64,000 nt of DNA from Pseudo-nitzschia pungens. Taxonomy: Eukaryota; Bacillariophyta; Bacillariophyceae; Bacillariales; Bacillariaceae. The notes under the pieces were generated by a model. It did not search any database, was not told the DNA's origin, and saw only the letters and a list, made by a program, of their open reading frames with translations. Location: positions 2,596,501-2,660,500 of the forward strand of contig CM074760.1 in NCBI GenBank assembly GCA_037355855.1, given 5' to 3'. Position numbers and translations under genes: made by a program. Every line of letters starts with the position of its first letter. Positions within the stretch are counted from its first letter, which is position 1. This document shows, one piece after another, positions 1 to 10,177 of the stretch.

Positions 1-202
1 TACATTGGTCACAAAGGCAATAGTTTTTCTCGCGATGATCCGTGTGGTTTTCGTTTAGAATGTCCGATTCCATCAAGCGAAGGGCTTGCTGAAGCGCCGT
101 GATTGCTCCGTCGTAATGTCCACTTTCGATCAGAGACGTAGCAGCGTTGTTCAAGTCAATCGCATCGGCGACGCCTTTTTGTCGAACGGAAGGCGATGTC
201 AT
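1..202 (-). CDS. N-terminal fragment of a helical-repeat (TPR-like) protein, cut by left edge
   Basis: Reading the minus strand from an ATG at 202 gives 67 codons without a stop up to the window edge, so it is absent from any list of complete ORFs. The protein starts MTSPSVRQKG and then carries a helix-turn-helix stretch (LNNAATSLIESGHYDGAITAL, split here at 20 residues: LNNAATSLIESGHYDGAITA) followed by LQQALRLME. The pattern of small residues, G-x-Y-x-x-A and A-L resembles a tetratricopeptide repeat. Diatom genomes hold many proteins that begin with this kind of repeat; the function of those is generally unknown. The body of the gene lies outside the window, so product and length cannot be stated. 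Confidence 0.6.
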   Translation of the reverse strand, partial: MTSPSVRQKGVADAIDLNNAATSLIESGHYDGAITALQQALRLMESDILNENHTDHREKNYCLCDQC

Positions 203-2287
203 TGTGCTTGTAGATGTCGCAGTCTTTGTGGATCTTTGTTTGTGGGAAACGTTGTTGCGGTTTTTGTGTGAAGTTTTCGTCTGCATTTTCAACGGTTTAT
301 TACGGTGTTTTCGCGGTACGATACCGAATATGATGGTGTTATTTACGTATAGTGATTTTGAAGGAATAGTGATTAGTGAGAACTTTGCTGGGAAGCTCCC
401 TTTTTTGAGTTGATCCCGTCTTAGTATTATGAAACTAAAATGCGCTCCTGGCAAACCGATTGTGATCCGTTGCACCGCTCAAGCCAAGTTTTCGGTCTGT
501 CGCGAATCAACAAGACCCGCATAATAGCGAAATGGAATGAATCCTGATGACATTTTGAAAATAAGCTCAGGAACATTAAGAAACAGGTGCGCGCATGTAT
601 GGACGAAAGGATTAAATAAAAACAATTGTCAATTTGAGACTTTTGCTTCAACTCATAAACCTTACGGGTTCTCACTGGTATATATCAATTCGGTCCATCG
701 TGTTTGATAAAACGCTAAGGTTACAGCGTACAAGTATCACCACCACTAGATGATTGCAACGTTGTGTGTACCACGTTTCGAACGACCAATCTTCCGGCAA
801 AACGTTTATCATTGCTACTATGATGTAGCATTATGCTTTATCATTTTTATTTTTCCGCTTTCGGTCTCCGAATACGGTTTACCGAACAACTCTTATTTAT
901 GTTGTATGAGTCCAATAAGTACTGGTGTATCGTGCCCCCTCTCAAAATCAATCAAAATCTGTTCTCTTCTCCCTAGCATCATGCTTTCGATGATTCAGAA
1001 AAAGCTGGCAGCGAACAGCGATCATAATTTTTTTGAAGGTCGCCTGGCCCAACAGATAGAAGGGACAACACACCTGCGTACTACATGTTGCTTTTTGTGA
1101 ATGCGTCGTATATATACTATTACGTAGTAATCTATCTGGTACAACGGTACTACTATTCCGTAATACTACATATATGATAGACGCAATTGAGAGTTTGACG
1201 GATTGCCATAATCATGGTGATATAATTTTTTCACTATCACAAAAACATCAACACCGTCTTGTAGACTGCTTGTTGAGGATTGTTGTTATGAGGGCCTGCC
1301 TTTACTAAATATTGCATGGACTGTCTGTACCGGTATCATCATGTACCATCGAGGATTCCTCTGCCGAGGTTCGTGGACTAGATTGGCAATACTACTCAAC
1401 GGCAAATTACGACTAGGACTGGCTTCGACGGGAATTACCAGGTACGGCGGTAGTCGTTCTATTCCATAATAGTAGTCGTATTTCAACATGGGAACTGGAG
1501 GGGTCGTTCTGGCCCAGCAAGATTCATTCCTTCTGGATGTGCCATGCGACGAACGAGGTACGTACGTACTTACCATACGTTCGAGAAGACAGCTCTAGCT
1601 CACAGTACGTACGTAATCTGAAGTACATATCGTAGATACGTACTATATGTTCCACCTCTCTTTCCAAAATCGCGAGTTTCTGTTTTCGTCATACGGTACG
1701 GTACATACCTAAAGTACTAAAGTACGTACATAGGAACAAAAAATAATGTGTCTGGTCACTTTGCGGTCCTTCGTCCGTCCTACGTTACGTTGCGTCCCAC
1801 AGTAGCCGTTAGTATTATTTAGTATCGGCACACCGCCGTGAGCAAGAATTATGAGGTTGTTTTGGGTTTTTTTTCTCATACTGGTAAGATTAGTATGTAC
1901 CGGTAAGTTACGTAAGGTCATTGCAGTAGTATCTGCGCGCACCTTCGGAGGCAACATTCCACTCCGACAAAGGAAAAGCAACGTAGGGTGGGAACCAAGG
2001 AAACGAAGGCATCGATCGGGAGGCATCTCGTCGATGGATTTTGATTTAGATACAAGATAACGAGTACAAGAACGAGTACGAAAAAGTAACCTTACCTCTA
2101 CCGGTACCGGTAATTACCTCCATCTCAGTTGAGGTTGATTGATAGATCGCACATCCATCCATCCGTATCCATCCATCGGATCTCTTGGTCAGATTGATTG
2201 ATTGCTTGATTCCTAAGTTGTTGTAACCGGCACGATACGATACGATACGATACGACACAAGACGAGCGAGAACAACCAAACAACAGC
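203..2287. other. Intergenic spacer, about 2.1 kb
   Basis: It separates the divergent left-edge gene and the DnaJ gene. It is rich in GTACGTA and TACCGGTA-type words (for example 1557-1620, 1690-1735, 2098-2112). Short simple repeats sit just upstream of the DnaJ start: ATCC repeats near 2151-2178 and four CGATA units at 2233-2252. ORFs of up to 116 codons occur on both strands but show no recognisable domain or consistent start context, and I do not call them. Confidence 0.6.
2233..2255. repeat. CGATA pentanucleotide repeat
   Basis: Four perfect CGATA units (2233-2252) plus a partial unit lie about 30 bases upstream of the DnaJ start codon, so within its 5' leader or core promoter. Simple-sequence repeat; no function assigned. 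Confidence 0.8.
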
Positions 2288-4123
2288 ATGCTAGCGTTCA
2301 AGACAATGTCCCTCAAGGCGTTGTTGGTGTGGTGCTTGGTCGCCACTTCCGCTGTTGTCTTTGCCGACGACGAGGCATCTCCTCCCCCGAAAGAAGATGC
2401 CAAGGAGAAGACCCAAGCCAAGATGGACAACCGGGCTGCCCGCCCGCTTGCCAAGGAAGTCCCGCAGGACACTTTCGACGTCAAGTCTCACTTTGATTGG
2501 GGAAGCTATTACGATCCGAAAAACGTCTTTTGCGGAAAGTTCGATTGTTACGGCATTCTCGGGTTCGATTACGAGAGCTTTGCCTCGGAAAAACCGACGC
2601 AGAAAATGATCACGAAGCGTTACAGAGCACTCTCGCGGCATTGGCACCCCGACAAGTCCAAGCACCCCGAGGCGAAAGAACGATTCCAGGTACGTGGAGG
2701 AACCACAGTTTGCGGGAGATGCACGGTGCTTGTGTTGTCCCGCAGGGGTGAATGGTTGTGGACAGGTGTGGGTGGGTGTTGCGATTGATCCACTCCCATG
2801 AGAGTGAGGGTACCTCGAAGAAGAAAGGAGTGCGTGTGCCGTCCGGATGGATATGGTTTGACTTGTGTCGACTACAAAGTATTCATTGGTTGACGGGATC
2901 TTTTTGGCGCCCGCTCCCAGCGAGCAACACGAAGAAAATCTCCCTTTTCACTGGTGGTCGTCTAGCATGGTACAAACATTGGACGCAGCTCTATCGAGGT
3001 CTCTATCTCTTCATACCCTGCATTCTTGAGAGCGTGGTCGAAGAGTAACCAATGGCCATTCGAAGCAGGTGAAGATCGGATGATGAGAAACGAAGACGAA
3101 TCTTGAGTTTTTTGTCGTTTCTCGCAAATTTACCCGTCCCCCACTTTACCAGTGACCTGCGGTCGTTTGGACTGCTTGGAACGTGGAGAGCAACACGTGC
3201 AACGTGCGGGCTTTGGATTTTGTCTGTTGTCTGTTGTCGCACCACTCACCGTTGTTCACTGTTTCGTCGTTTTCGTCCCGGATTGCCCATCGCGTCGGTA
3301 GAAAATTGCTCGTGCGTACGAGGTCTTGACTTCGTCCGAATCGCGAAACGAATACGACGCCCTGCGATACGACCAAAACGCCTACTACTCAAAGTACGGT
3401 TCGGACGTCATCTTCACCTTTGCCCCCCAAACGAATACCGTGTTCGTCATCCTTTTGGTTCTCGCTTTCGTCAACGGCTTTGTCTATTTCGCCCAGTTCA
3501 ACCGCTGGAAGAAAGTCTGCGACCGCCTCGCCCAAGCCGCCATCGAAGACTGGACCCCCGCTCAGGGTGGAACAGCCGAATCCAAGGATCTGCGGGAACG
3601 TGCCCTCGCGTTGTATGCTGAGGAGAAGGGAGACTCCAAGGGCGACGCAACCGTTGCTCCGGTGACCAAGAAGGGCAAATCGAAAGCGTCCAAGGCGACC
3701 AACAAGGAGAAGAAGGAAAAGGAAAACGAAGCCCTGCGTCCCATTGTCGAGAAACTCGCCTACGAAATCACCGATTTTGGCGCCGGCTTCCACAAACCAA
3801 CGTGGAAGGATCTTGCCATGGTGCAGATGACTATCTGGCCGTACCACATTGCCATCGGAACCGCCTGGCAGGCGAAATACTGGATGCGCCGGATACAGAA
3901 ACTCGAACTCAACGAGGAGGAAAAGCTCGTCCTGACGGAGCGCGCCGTCGGGCACGTCATCTGGGAGTTTTCCTCCGAAGACGAGAAGACGGAAATGGTC
4001 AAGCGGGAATTGTGGAAGCTGTCGAACCTCAAGGAATGGAACGAGGAACGCGAATTCGCAAAGCTCTCGAAGAGCGAACAAAAGCAATACAAGCTCATGA
4101 AGAAGCACGAAAAGATGAACTAG
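2288..4123 (+). CDS. DnaJ co-chaperone, DNAJC25-like, ER membrane
   Basis: Two exons, 2288-2689 and 3302-4123, joined in phase 0 across a 612-nt intron (donor CAG|GTACGT, acceptor GTAG|AAA), giving about 407 residues. Residues 1-27 form a signal peptide ending VVFA before an acidic stretch. The J domain follows (about residues 80-155): the HPD motif lies in RHWHPDKSKHPEA just before the splice, and the last J helix (KIARAYEVL) begins exon 2, so the splice is required for a complete domain. A membrane segment follows (VFVILLVLAFVNGFVYFA). The C-terminal region has the arrangement of animal DNAJC25: K-P-T-W-K-D-L, a WPYH stretch, then K-R-E-L-W. DNAJC25 proteins are Hsp70 co-chaperones at the ER; lumenal J-domain placement is inferred from the signal peptide. 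The next Met (2306) could also be the start. Confidence 0.88.
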
Positions 4124-5655
4124 TTCTGCTGCAACGCATTGATTTTTTTGGTACGCACGTGTAGCGCGATTCGGTCGAACGACATTTGCTTTCCGGTTGT
4201 GCTAGTATCGAAAGACAAGGCCAGATTTCGTTGGATGCCGGTCTTGTGATTATTTTGATTGATGACGAGACATTGAATCAAAAAATGTGTGTGCGAAATC
4301 AAAAACCGGGGCACACAGAATAGTACACGTATATTATAATACCACCGCCAGACTTTTCGACCTTAAAATTACGATTAACCTTGCTATCTTGTTGCAGCTT
4401 TTTTCACTTTTCTAGAATGGAGTCCTCGTAGGATCCATTCAGGTTGTTGCTGATCTGTTTAGCTCGTCAGTAAAAGTTAAGATAGAGGACAAGTTCCTTG
4501 TTTCAGATGAAATCCATCAAGGAAACAGCACCAGGTTGTTTGACTGGTGTTCCGTATCATATTTCGAAGAAAATGTGTATAACATAGGAATGCAACGTAC
4601 ATAATCGTCTTTGGTGATGAAAGTGGCTCATTGGATATTGGCTTGGAGAAACTCTGCGGTGATAGTCCCCAGAAAGATAACTTTTTGTTTCAAAACGAAA
4701 TTGTGCAGTGCACTTCAATGTTTGAAAGGAATACATCATATTGTACATTCTGACCACACAAAAAAACTCTGTTGTTATCGATCAAAATGTTTTTCAAACG
4801 TCACGTCTGTACGCATTTCTCTTTCTGTAGGACATATCTGCCCATAAAGAATGAGAAGGAGACTTTGGTTAGCAGTAGCAATCACTTGATTCCGTAGGAT
4901 GAATTTCATTTTTATATCGTGGAAAGATTGCATCCTCATTATTTCAAGAGTTACTGTAAAGCTGAACTAAAATTGCATCCTTGCAGAGTTTCTCCTGTAC
5001 AAACAAAACAACACGCGCTGCTGCATCTTCACGGAAATCAAAGGCGACTCTTTTCCATTTCTTCACTACGACCCCTAGAGTAACATTTTCGTGTGACTGC
5101 AGGGCAGCCTAAGTAGCATGTGAAATCTACGAAGACGTGAGGCAAGACATGAGGCCAGACTTGAGGCCAGACCTGAAGCTAGACACGAAGCCAAGTGCTC
5201 ATCACGCGTTGGCCGTCCTGACCTTCGCTAAGCTCGTACAAGACCTCAATCGATCGAAAATGTTGAGTTGAAACAACTGAAACTACGTTTACCATCGGTT
5301 CGGACCAGAGGTGACTCCTCAAAACCATGCCGTATATCTAGTAAAGAAAACAATCAATCGCAGCACATGAGTTTGCTACGAAGGCGATTGGGTCGGCCTG
5401 CCATTGCCGAGTGGAATGGGATTCAATAAATTCCGACTCGAGCTAAGAAGGCCTGTTCTCTTCTATAAGTGCTGCAATACAGCAACGCATTCCACTGATC
5501 GAGATTTGCCGTATCCTTGCAATGGTGACTGAAACATCCACATTGCTTTGAAAAAGCGATGAAACTATCTCATCTTCTAGAAATTGGTACAATCATAGGA
5601 TGGAATTTTTCATGGCGCGACACCTCGTGCAACAATCTTTTCAATCAATCCTTCC
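4124..5655. other. Intergenic spacer between convergent genes
   Basis: This is the 3' side of both the DnaJ gene and the cyclophilin gene. The only structure I can see is the five-unit 12-nt repeat at 5134-5193. No other coding or RNA signal is supported. Confidence 0.6.
5134..5193 (+). repeat. Five-unit 12-nt tandem repeat
   Basis: Five degenerate 12-base units of the form GAC-NTG-AGG-CCA (5134, 5146, 5158, 5170, 5182). In the plus frame starting at each GAC they read D-x-[RK]-[PQL] tetrapeptides, and this frame stays open from about 5113 to a stop near 5270, without a plausible ATG at its head. It could be an orphan exon or a chance open repeat. Confidence 0.75.
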
Positions 5656-6787
5656 TTACAGAACCCCGGTTCGGAACATGGTCAATTTGGTCAGCGGTTT
5701 GTTCTCATTGCAGTACATGGGGCCTCCGTACCTGCAGCTTCTATTTGGGGCATTGCTCTTTGTGCCACCCCCGCCGACAATAGCCATGTAGTTCACATTT
5801 TTGGCGGAATTCACAACCGAGACGTCGTTGATCCTGGAAACGACATCCTCGCCTTCGATGACCTTGCCAACTACCAGGTAGTTATCCAAGAAGTCTTTGT
5901 TGGACGAAGCAGTGGCTAAGGGAAAAAGAGTATAGCCAAAACCGCTGTCAGACCCCTTCCGCACTCCCACCAGATATTTGCAGTTGCCCAGGGAAAGGTA
6001 ATCGGAAGCGCTCTTGGCGGTTGTCTTTTCCGCCCAGGTCGGGAACTCGCGTGCAACAAACTTTCCCGACAAACTGCCGAAATCGATTCGTTCGTCCTTG
6101 ACGATCCTCCATATTTGAGCATAATCGTACGTGACTCCCTTGTCCTGGGTTTCTGTGCACGATCGATACACCTTGTTGGCCTCTAGCTGCTCGCGCTGAA
6201 TCAAAAAGTCTTCCTTCAGGGGCTTGCAGGGAGCAGCAAGTCCCGCGGAGTGCAAGCTCTGCAGCTTCCGAACGCTTTCCGGGGCATCCTTCCCAAAGAG
6301 TCCCAGCACGATGCGTTGACTCTGGCCCAGTTCTGCCGAGGCCGAGGCAGAAAGACCCGTTCACGTCGACAAATACTTTGTCCGTGACGTCTCCGATGCT
6401 GTCGGAAGCAGCTCGGGCGGGGAATCCTCCCGATGCGACGAGAGCAGCCGCAGCCGTCGCAGTTCCCAGTTTCTGTGGAACTCGGGACAGCCATCTCCTG
6501 CGGGAAAGACCTTCGGTGGATGGTTCCAATTCTGATAATGATCGAGGGCGGTTTTCGTTCGCTCCGTCCCATGGCAATCCCTTCGGAGACGTCGCTGATA
6601 ACTTGGTTTCGATTCCCGTTTGCGACAATTTCAAAAACTGGGAATGCACTCTAGCCGATGCCGATGCCGATGCCGATGCCGATGCCGATGCCGATGAAAC
6701 CGACCATGATGGCGGGTGGAACGCGCTTGCCAAATACGACAAGCAACACACCACGATCGCCGTTAGAACGAAAAAACTCCCCGACAT
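5656..6787 (-). CDS. Cyclophilin-type peptidyl-prolyl isomerase, thylakoid lumen; one frame break
   Basis: Start chosen at ATG 6787 because it opens a clean bipartite plastid pre-sequence: signal peptide MSGSFFVLTAIVVCCLSYLA ending in the diatom ASAF cleavage motif, then an Ala/Ser-rich transit region. Further in, a twin-arginine segment (SRRRWLSR) and hydrophobic stretch ending ARAA form a Tat-type thylakoid-lumen signal. The mature part begins VTDKVFVDV and continues RIVLGLFGKDAPESV with the rest of a cyclophilin fold (GFGYTLF, NYLVVGKVIEGEDVV). Between these two parts the reading frame shifts by one base near 6355-6362; ignoring one base gives a protein of about 376 residues. A tiny 43-nt or 55-nt GT-AG intron would also restore frame but is shorter than any other intron here. 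The gene may be intact with a sequence error, or freshly broken. Family role: proline isomerisation of lumenal photosynthetic proteins. Confidence 0.8.
6655..6696. repeat. Seven-copy CCGATG hexamer inside the cyclophilin pre-sequence
   Basis: Seven exact CCGATG units. Read on the minus strand they encode the Ser-Ala run directly after the signal peptide of the cyclophilin gene, i.e. in the transit peptide, where length variation should be tolerated. Confidence 0.95.
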
Positions 6788-7744
6788 TATTCTTTTCGGT
6801 CTGTTACTTTTCTGGGATCGACTTCGTCTCTCGGATGTCTCTACGGTACGGTTTTCGGCTTTCGGTTCTGTCACTGTGTGGATCCCGTCGCAATCCTCTA
6901 CCGTGCGATAATTTTAAAAGGTTACTGTACAGCGGCCGACGAAAGCAAGTTGACGGATCCAGATAAATCCCTGTATCAGCTCGTGCCTGCTTCTGCTCGC
7001 ATCGCAAAGGCCTTCTTGATTACTCGTAAGACTTACCGGTACAAGGTTACGAGGTAAGGTTACCGCACTTGTACCGGTAATTACGTTCAATTCAGTTTTG
7101 CACATGCGGTACATTACCGTTCGTTGCTGAACCGTGAGTTGTGTACGTAGATAGATCGCTCTGTACTTTTTTCCAGAAGATTCGAAATCAGTCACAGTTC
7201 AACAATACTGTTTTCGTCGGATGCATAATGTAATGCTGATACGGTACGGTACCGTACTTACGAGTACTGATTTAGATTTTTTGATGTTCCCGCAACATTC
7301 TCCAAAAATTTCAGGTGTGTTCAGCAACAACAGTAAGGTTTAGTAAGGTTTACTAAGAGGTGTCATTGGCCACCAACAATGAAGTTCCAGTAAATCATCC
7401 TGCTGCCGCAATGATTGTTCTTGCGTGCAGTGGTAGACGACAAAGACAGGATAGAGCAAATGCGTCAATAGAGCATGGAAAATTGGTCATGTGTGCTTGA
7501 GGACGAGAAGTTCAGCAGCATCATCCACCAACGGAGGAGTATTTTTTACGATGTAGTAGTACTAGTAGTAGAATTCCTAGTATCCCCCTGACAGTTGAGC
7601 CTTACTAGTTCATCCCCTGAATTGAAACTGTTGTTTCCAGGAGTAAAACTCTTAGATCTTGCTTCTAGTATATCTTTGCAGTGCAACTGGTTGTGTATTC
7701 CTTTATTTTGGTCCTAGTAGATTCAACAGAGCTACTGGTAATAG

Positions 7745-7797
7745 GACTACTACTACTACTAGTAGTAGTACTTGGTAGTAGTACTAGTAGTAGTAAG
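7745..7797. repeat. Palindromic CTA/TAG trinucleotide cluster
   Basis: A run of ACT triplets passes directly into a run of AGT triplets around a central CTAG and then repeats after TTGG, so the region is self-complementary and could extrude as a hairpin. Confidence 0.75.
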
Positions 7798-7997
7798 AAG
7801 CATGAAATGTATTGATCGTCACCTTCTTCATAACTCAGGAAGAAACCTCAGTGCACAAAAAGTTATGGCACAAGCCGGTCTGCTGCAGATCCTGACAACC
7901 AAAGGCTCAGCAGCTTCCAATATCATTGTCATAATACAAACAGAACTAGTAGTAGTAGTAAGAACTGGTATGAAATAGCATGCTGAGATTTCTTTTC

Positions 7998-8029
<32 letters not shown>
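7998..8029. repeat. TCAA tetranucleotide repeat, 8 units
   Basis: Eight perfect TCAA units in non-coding DNA. Confidence 0.95.
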
Positions 8030-8030
<1 letters not shown>

Positions 8031-9205
8031 TGCATGTCATGATCCTTACCAGCCCAGCCTGCCATTATTGGTGACGAATACTGACGAATACGAAGTAGAA
8101 GTATGTAGGGTTCTTCCTTTTAAGGTAATAAGCGCAATGTTGAAGCTTCTGTGAACATGAATTATTATGCTTTCAACATGCTTTTAATCCACCTCAAGTG
8201 AAGACGACGCGGCTCGTTCTTTCTGGTGCTATGGGTAAACCTTATCGTACAGTAAGATCTTACCGGTAATAGGAAATGCTGTCATGGTTTCTCTCTCAAT
8301 CAAACGAAACGAGCTGCTGATACAAAACTCCGTAAAACTTTGATGAACATGGCATTTTCTTTTTCGCTGATCCCTCAGGGTGACCCTAGAAGCATGCAAA
8401 ACAATATCAACTCTCAGACGGACAAAAGCGAATTACTGTCCTCCCATATTTACTTTAGCAGCTCATCAGTAAATAGGCGGAGATGTCCTAAGTTTCCATT
8501 AAATACCGTAATCATCACAAGAACCCGTGTCGAAAATGAGAACTTCAAAGAACGTGATCGATGAGACCATATCGTTGATAGTGAGCCTCTTAAGCCATAC
8601 TTTGACAGATCTTTATGATTAATGCGTGATTAATAAAATCTATTTATAGTTCAGAAAATAATCGTATCAATTCCAGACCTCTACCTTATAAGTATTTCCA
8701 GCATTACGTTAATAAGTAAGTCATCGCATAACTACGCATGTCGATAAGTAGATTCTAGTCACGAATTTCTTAGAATGCGTTCTTGAACATTAGAAGATGC
8801 AAGCGACAGCCAATAGCCATAAATTCACCACTACCTGGTACCGGTAATATTTTTAACTCACTGAATAAAAATATATTTTTTCGACGAATTTCCTTTCTTT
8901 CGGACATGCCATTTTACGTACCGTACACGTAGCTTCGCAAATAAGAAGTAATGAAGAGTTAACAGAAGTACATGCAATGCGATGCACACAGACTGGTACG
9001 AAAACTTAGCTCCAATTTTATTGTTCGCATCAACATCTCTCAAGAGTACAACTAAAAATAAGGAACGCTAGTTCTTTTTTTGGTCACTGCACACGTGTTC
9101 TGAAGTTGATATAATTCTGATGCCATTGCAGTTCCACCGACTATTCTGATGCTTTCGCAATTCCACCGATAAGTTCTCTCACCCATCAAGATAACCTTTC
9201 TGGTG

Positions 9206-10177
9206 ATGAACCAATTCAAACTAATTGTTCCTTCAATATTCAAGAAGAAGCAATCTCATGCTGGTATGTGGACCATAGAATTGAGCAGAAACGAAAGCGT
9301 GCATATCGATGACGCAAGACTTCACATGGACTTCAGCGACGACGCTTTTACCGTGATGACAGCCGAGACTTCATGTCAGGATGGCTACAACAATGATATC
9401 TCTCTAAATTCGAAGCTCGCTGTCAAGAACGACACGAATCTAAAAAAAAACGTTCAGTTTTCCACCATTCATATGAGAGAATACGATATTTGCCTTGGGG
9501 ACAATCCCTCGGTAGCACGGGGTGCACCCATTTCACTGGACTGGACTTACCAGGGCCGAGAACACTGCTACTATATAGAAGATTACGAACGGTCGGAACA
9601 TTTTTCCGGTCCAAGAGACCATAGCAGCATATGCGATCATTCCTCGCCGGACCCACTCAAACGACCCTCCCTGGAGCGGCTCCACCTTCTGAAAAACCTG
9701 GGATACTCCCGACGAGAAATCAAGGAAGCAATGGATACAGTGGAGAAGATACGAAGGCAAAGATTCCAAACAATGCGGCAGGTCGAACGGGTCGACCGCT
9801 TTCGTTCTTTTGTCAAGATCGTCAGTTGCTTTTCGTACAAGCGAAGCAAGGAGCGCGATCATTTAGCTGATTCAGTCTCGACGGCTAATTCCTGTGAATC
9901 GACGGTTTCACCTGCTGGATCAGTCTCTGCCACCCTGTTCCGAAAAGTTGTAAAACAACAAGATGTAGGCGAAAACCGACGAGAACGCCAAGTTGTGTGG
10001 CGGCGCAAACCCAGAGATTCCCTCACATTGGTGGGCGGTCAAAGAATGATAAATATGTCTGGATTAGTAGAGCTGCATCGAAACTGGCGTAAGAAGAAGT
10101 GGCACCGAGAAAAACAATCACAACATTGCGAATCACTCGATCGAGCACGCCATAAGTCTGTGAAACTTGAGTTGTAA
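9206..10177 (+). CDS. Diatom-specific hypothetical protein with NPSV-type domain
   Basis: Single exon, 323 residues, started at ATG 9206 (the preceding in-frame codon is GTG). At about residues 82-115 it carries a block that I recognise from many diatom proteins: [VK]-Q-F-S-T-I-H-M-R-E-Y, then LGDNPSVARGAPISLDW. These proteins have no known function. Downstream is a helical basic region (SLERLHLLKNLGYSRREIKE, then EKIRRQRFQTMRQVERVDRF) likely to be a coiled coil, and the C-terminus is strongly basic, which would suit a nuclear or nucleic-acid-associated protein. There is no signal peptide or membrane segment. The family recognition is from memory of motif patterns, not a search. Confidence 0.75.
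   Translation: MNQFKLIVPSIFKKKQSHAGMWTIELSRNESVHIDDARLHMDFSDDAFTVMTAETSCQDGYNNDISLNSKLAVKNDTNLKKNVQFSTIHMREYDICLGDNPSVARGAPISLDWTYQGREHCYYIEDYERSEHFSGPRDHSSICDHSSPDPLKRPSLERLHLLKNLGYSRREIKEAMDTVEKIRRQRFQTMRQVERVDRFRSFVKIVSCFSYKRSKERDHLADSVSTANSCESTVSPAGSVSATLFRKVVKQQDVGENRRERQVVWRRKPRDSLTLVGGQRMINMSGLVELHRNWRKKKWHREKQSQHCESLDRARHKSVKLEL

Larger units (their letters stand above)
6788..9205. other. Intergenic spacer, about 2.4 kb
   Basis: Divergent spacer between the cyclophilin and the gene at 9206. It contains clusters of TACCGGTA, AAGGTTA and GGTACGGTACCGTAC (7030-7085, 7235-7260, 8250-8275), tri-nucleotide TAG/CTA palindromes (7548-7570, 7745-7797), and eight TCAA units (7998-8029). No gene is supported; ORFs of up to 93 codons have no recognisable features. 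Confidence 0.6.

Noticed and set aside
750..1100. 116-codon plus-strand ORF
   Set aside because: Composition of random AT-rich DNA, no domain, no neighbouring splice logic.
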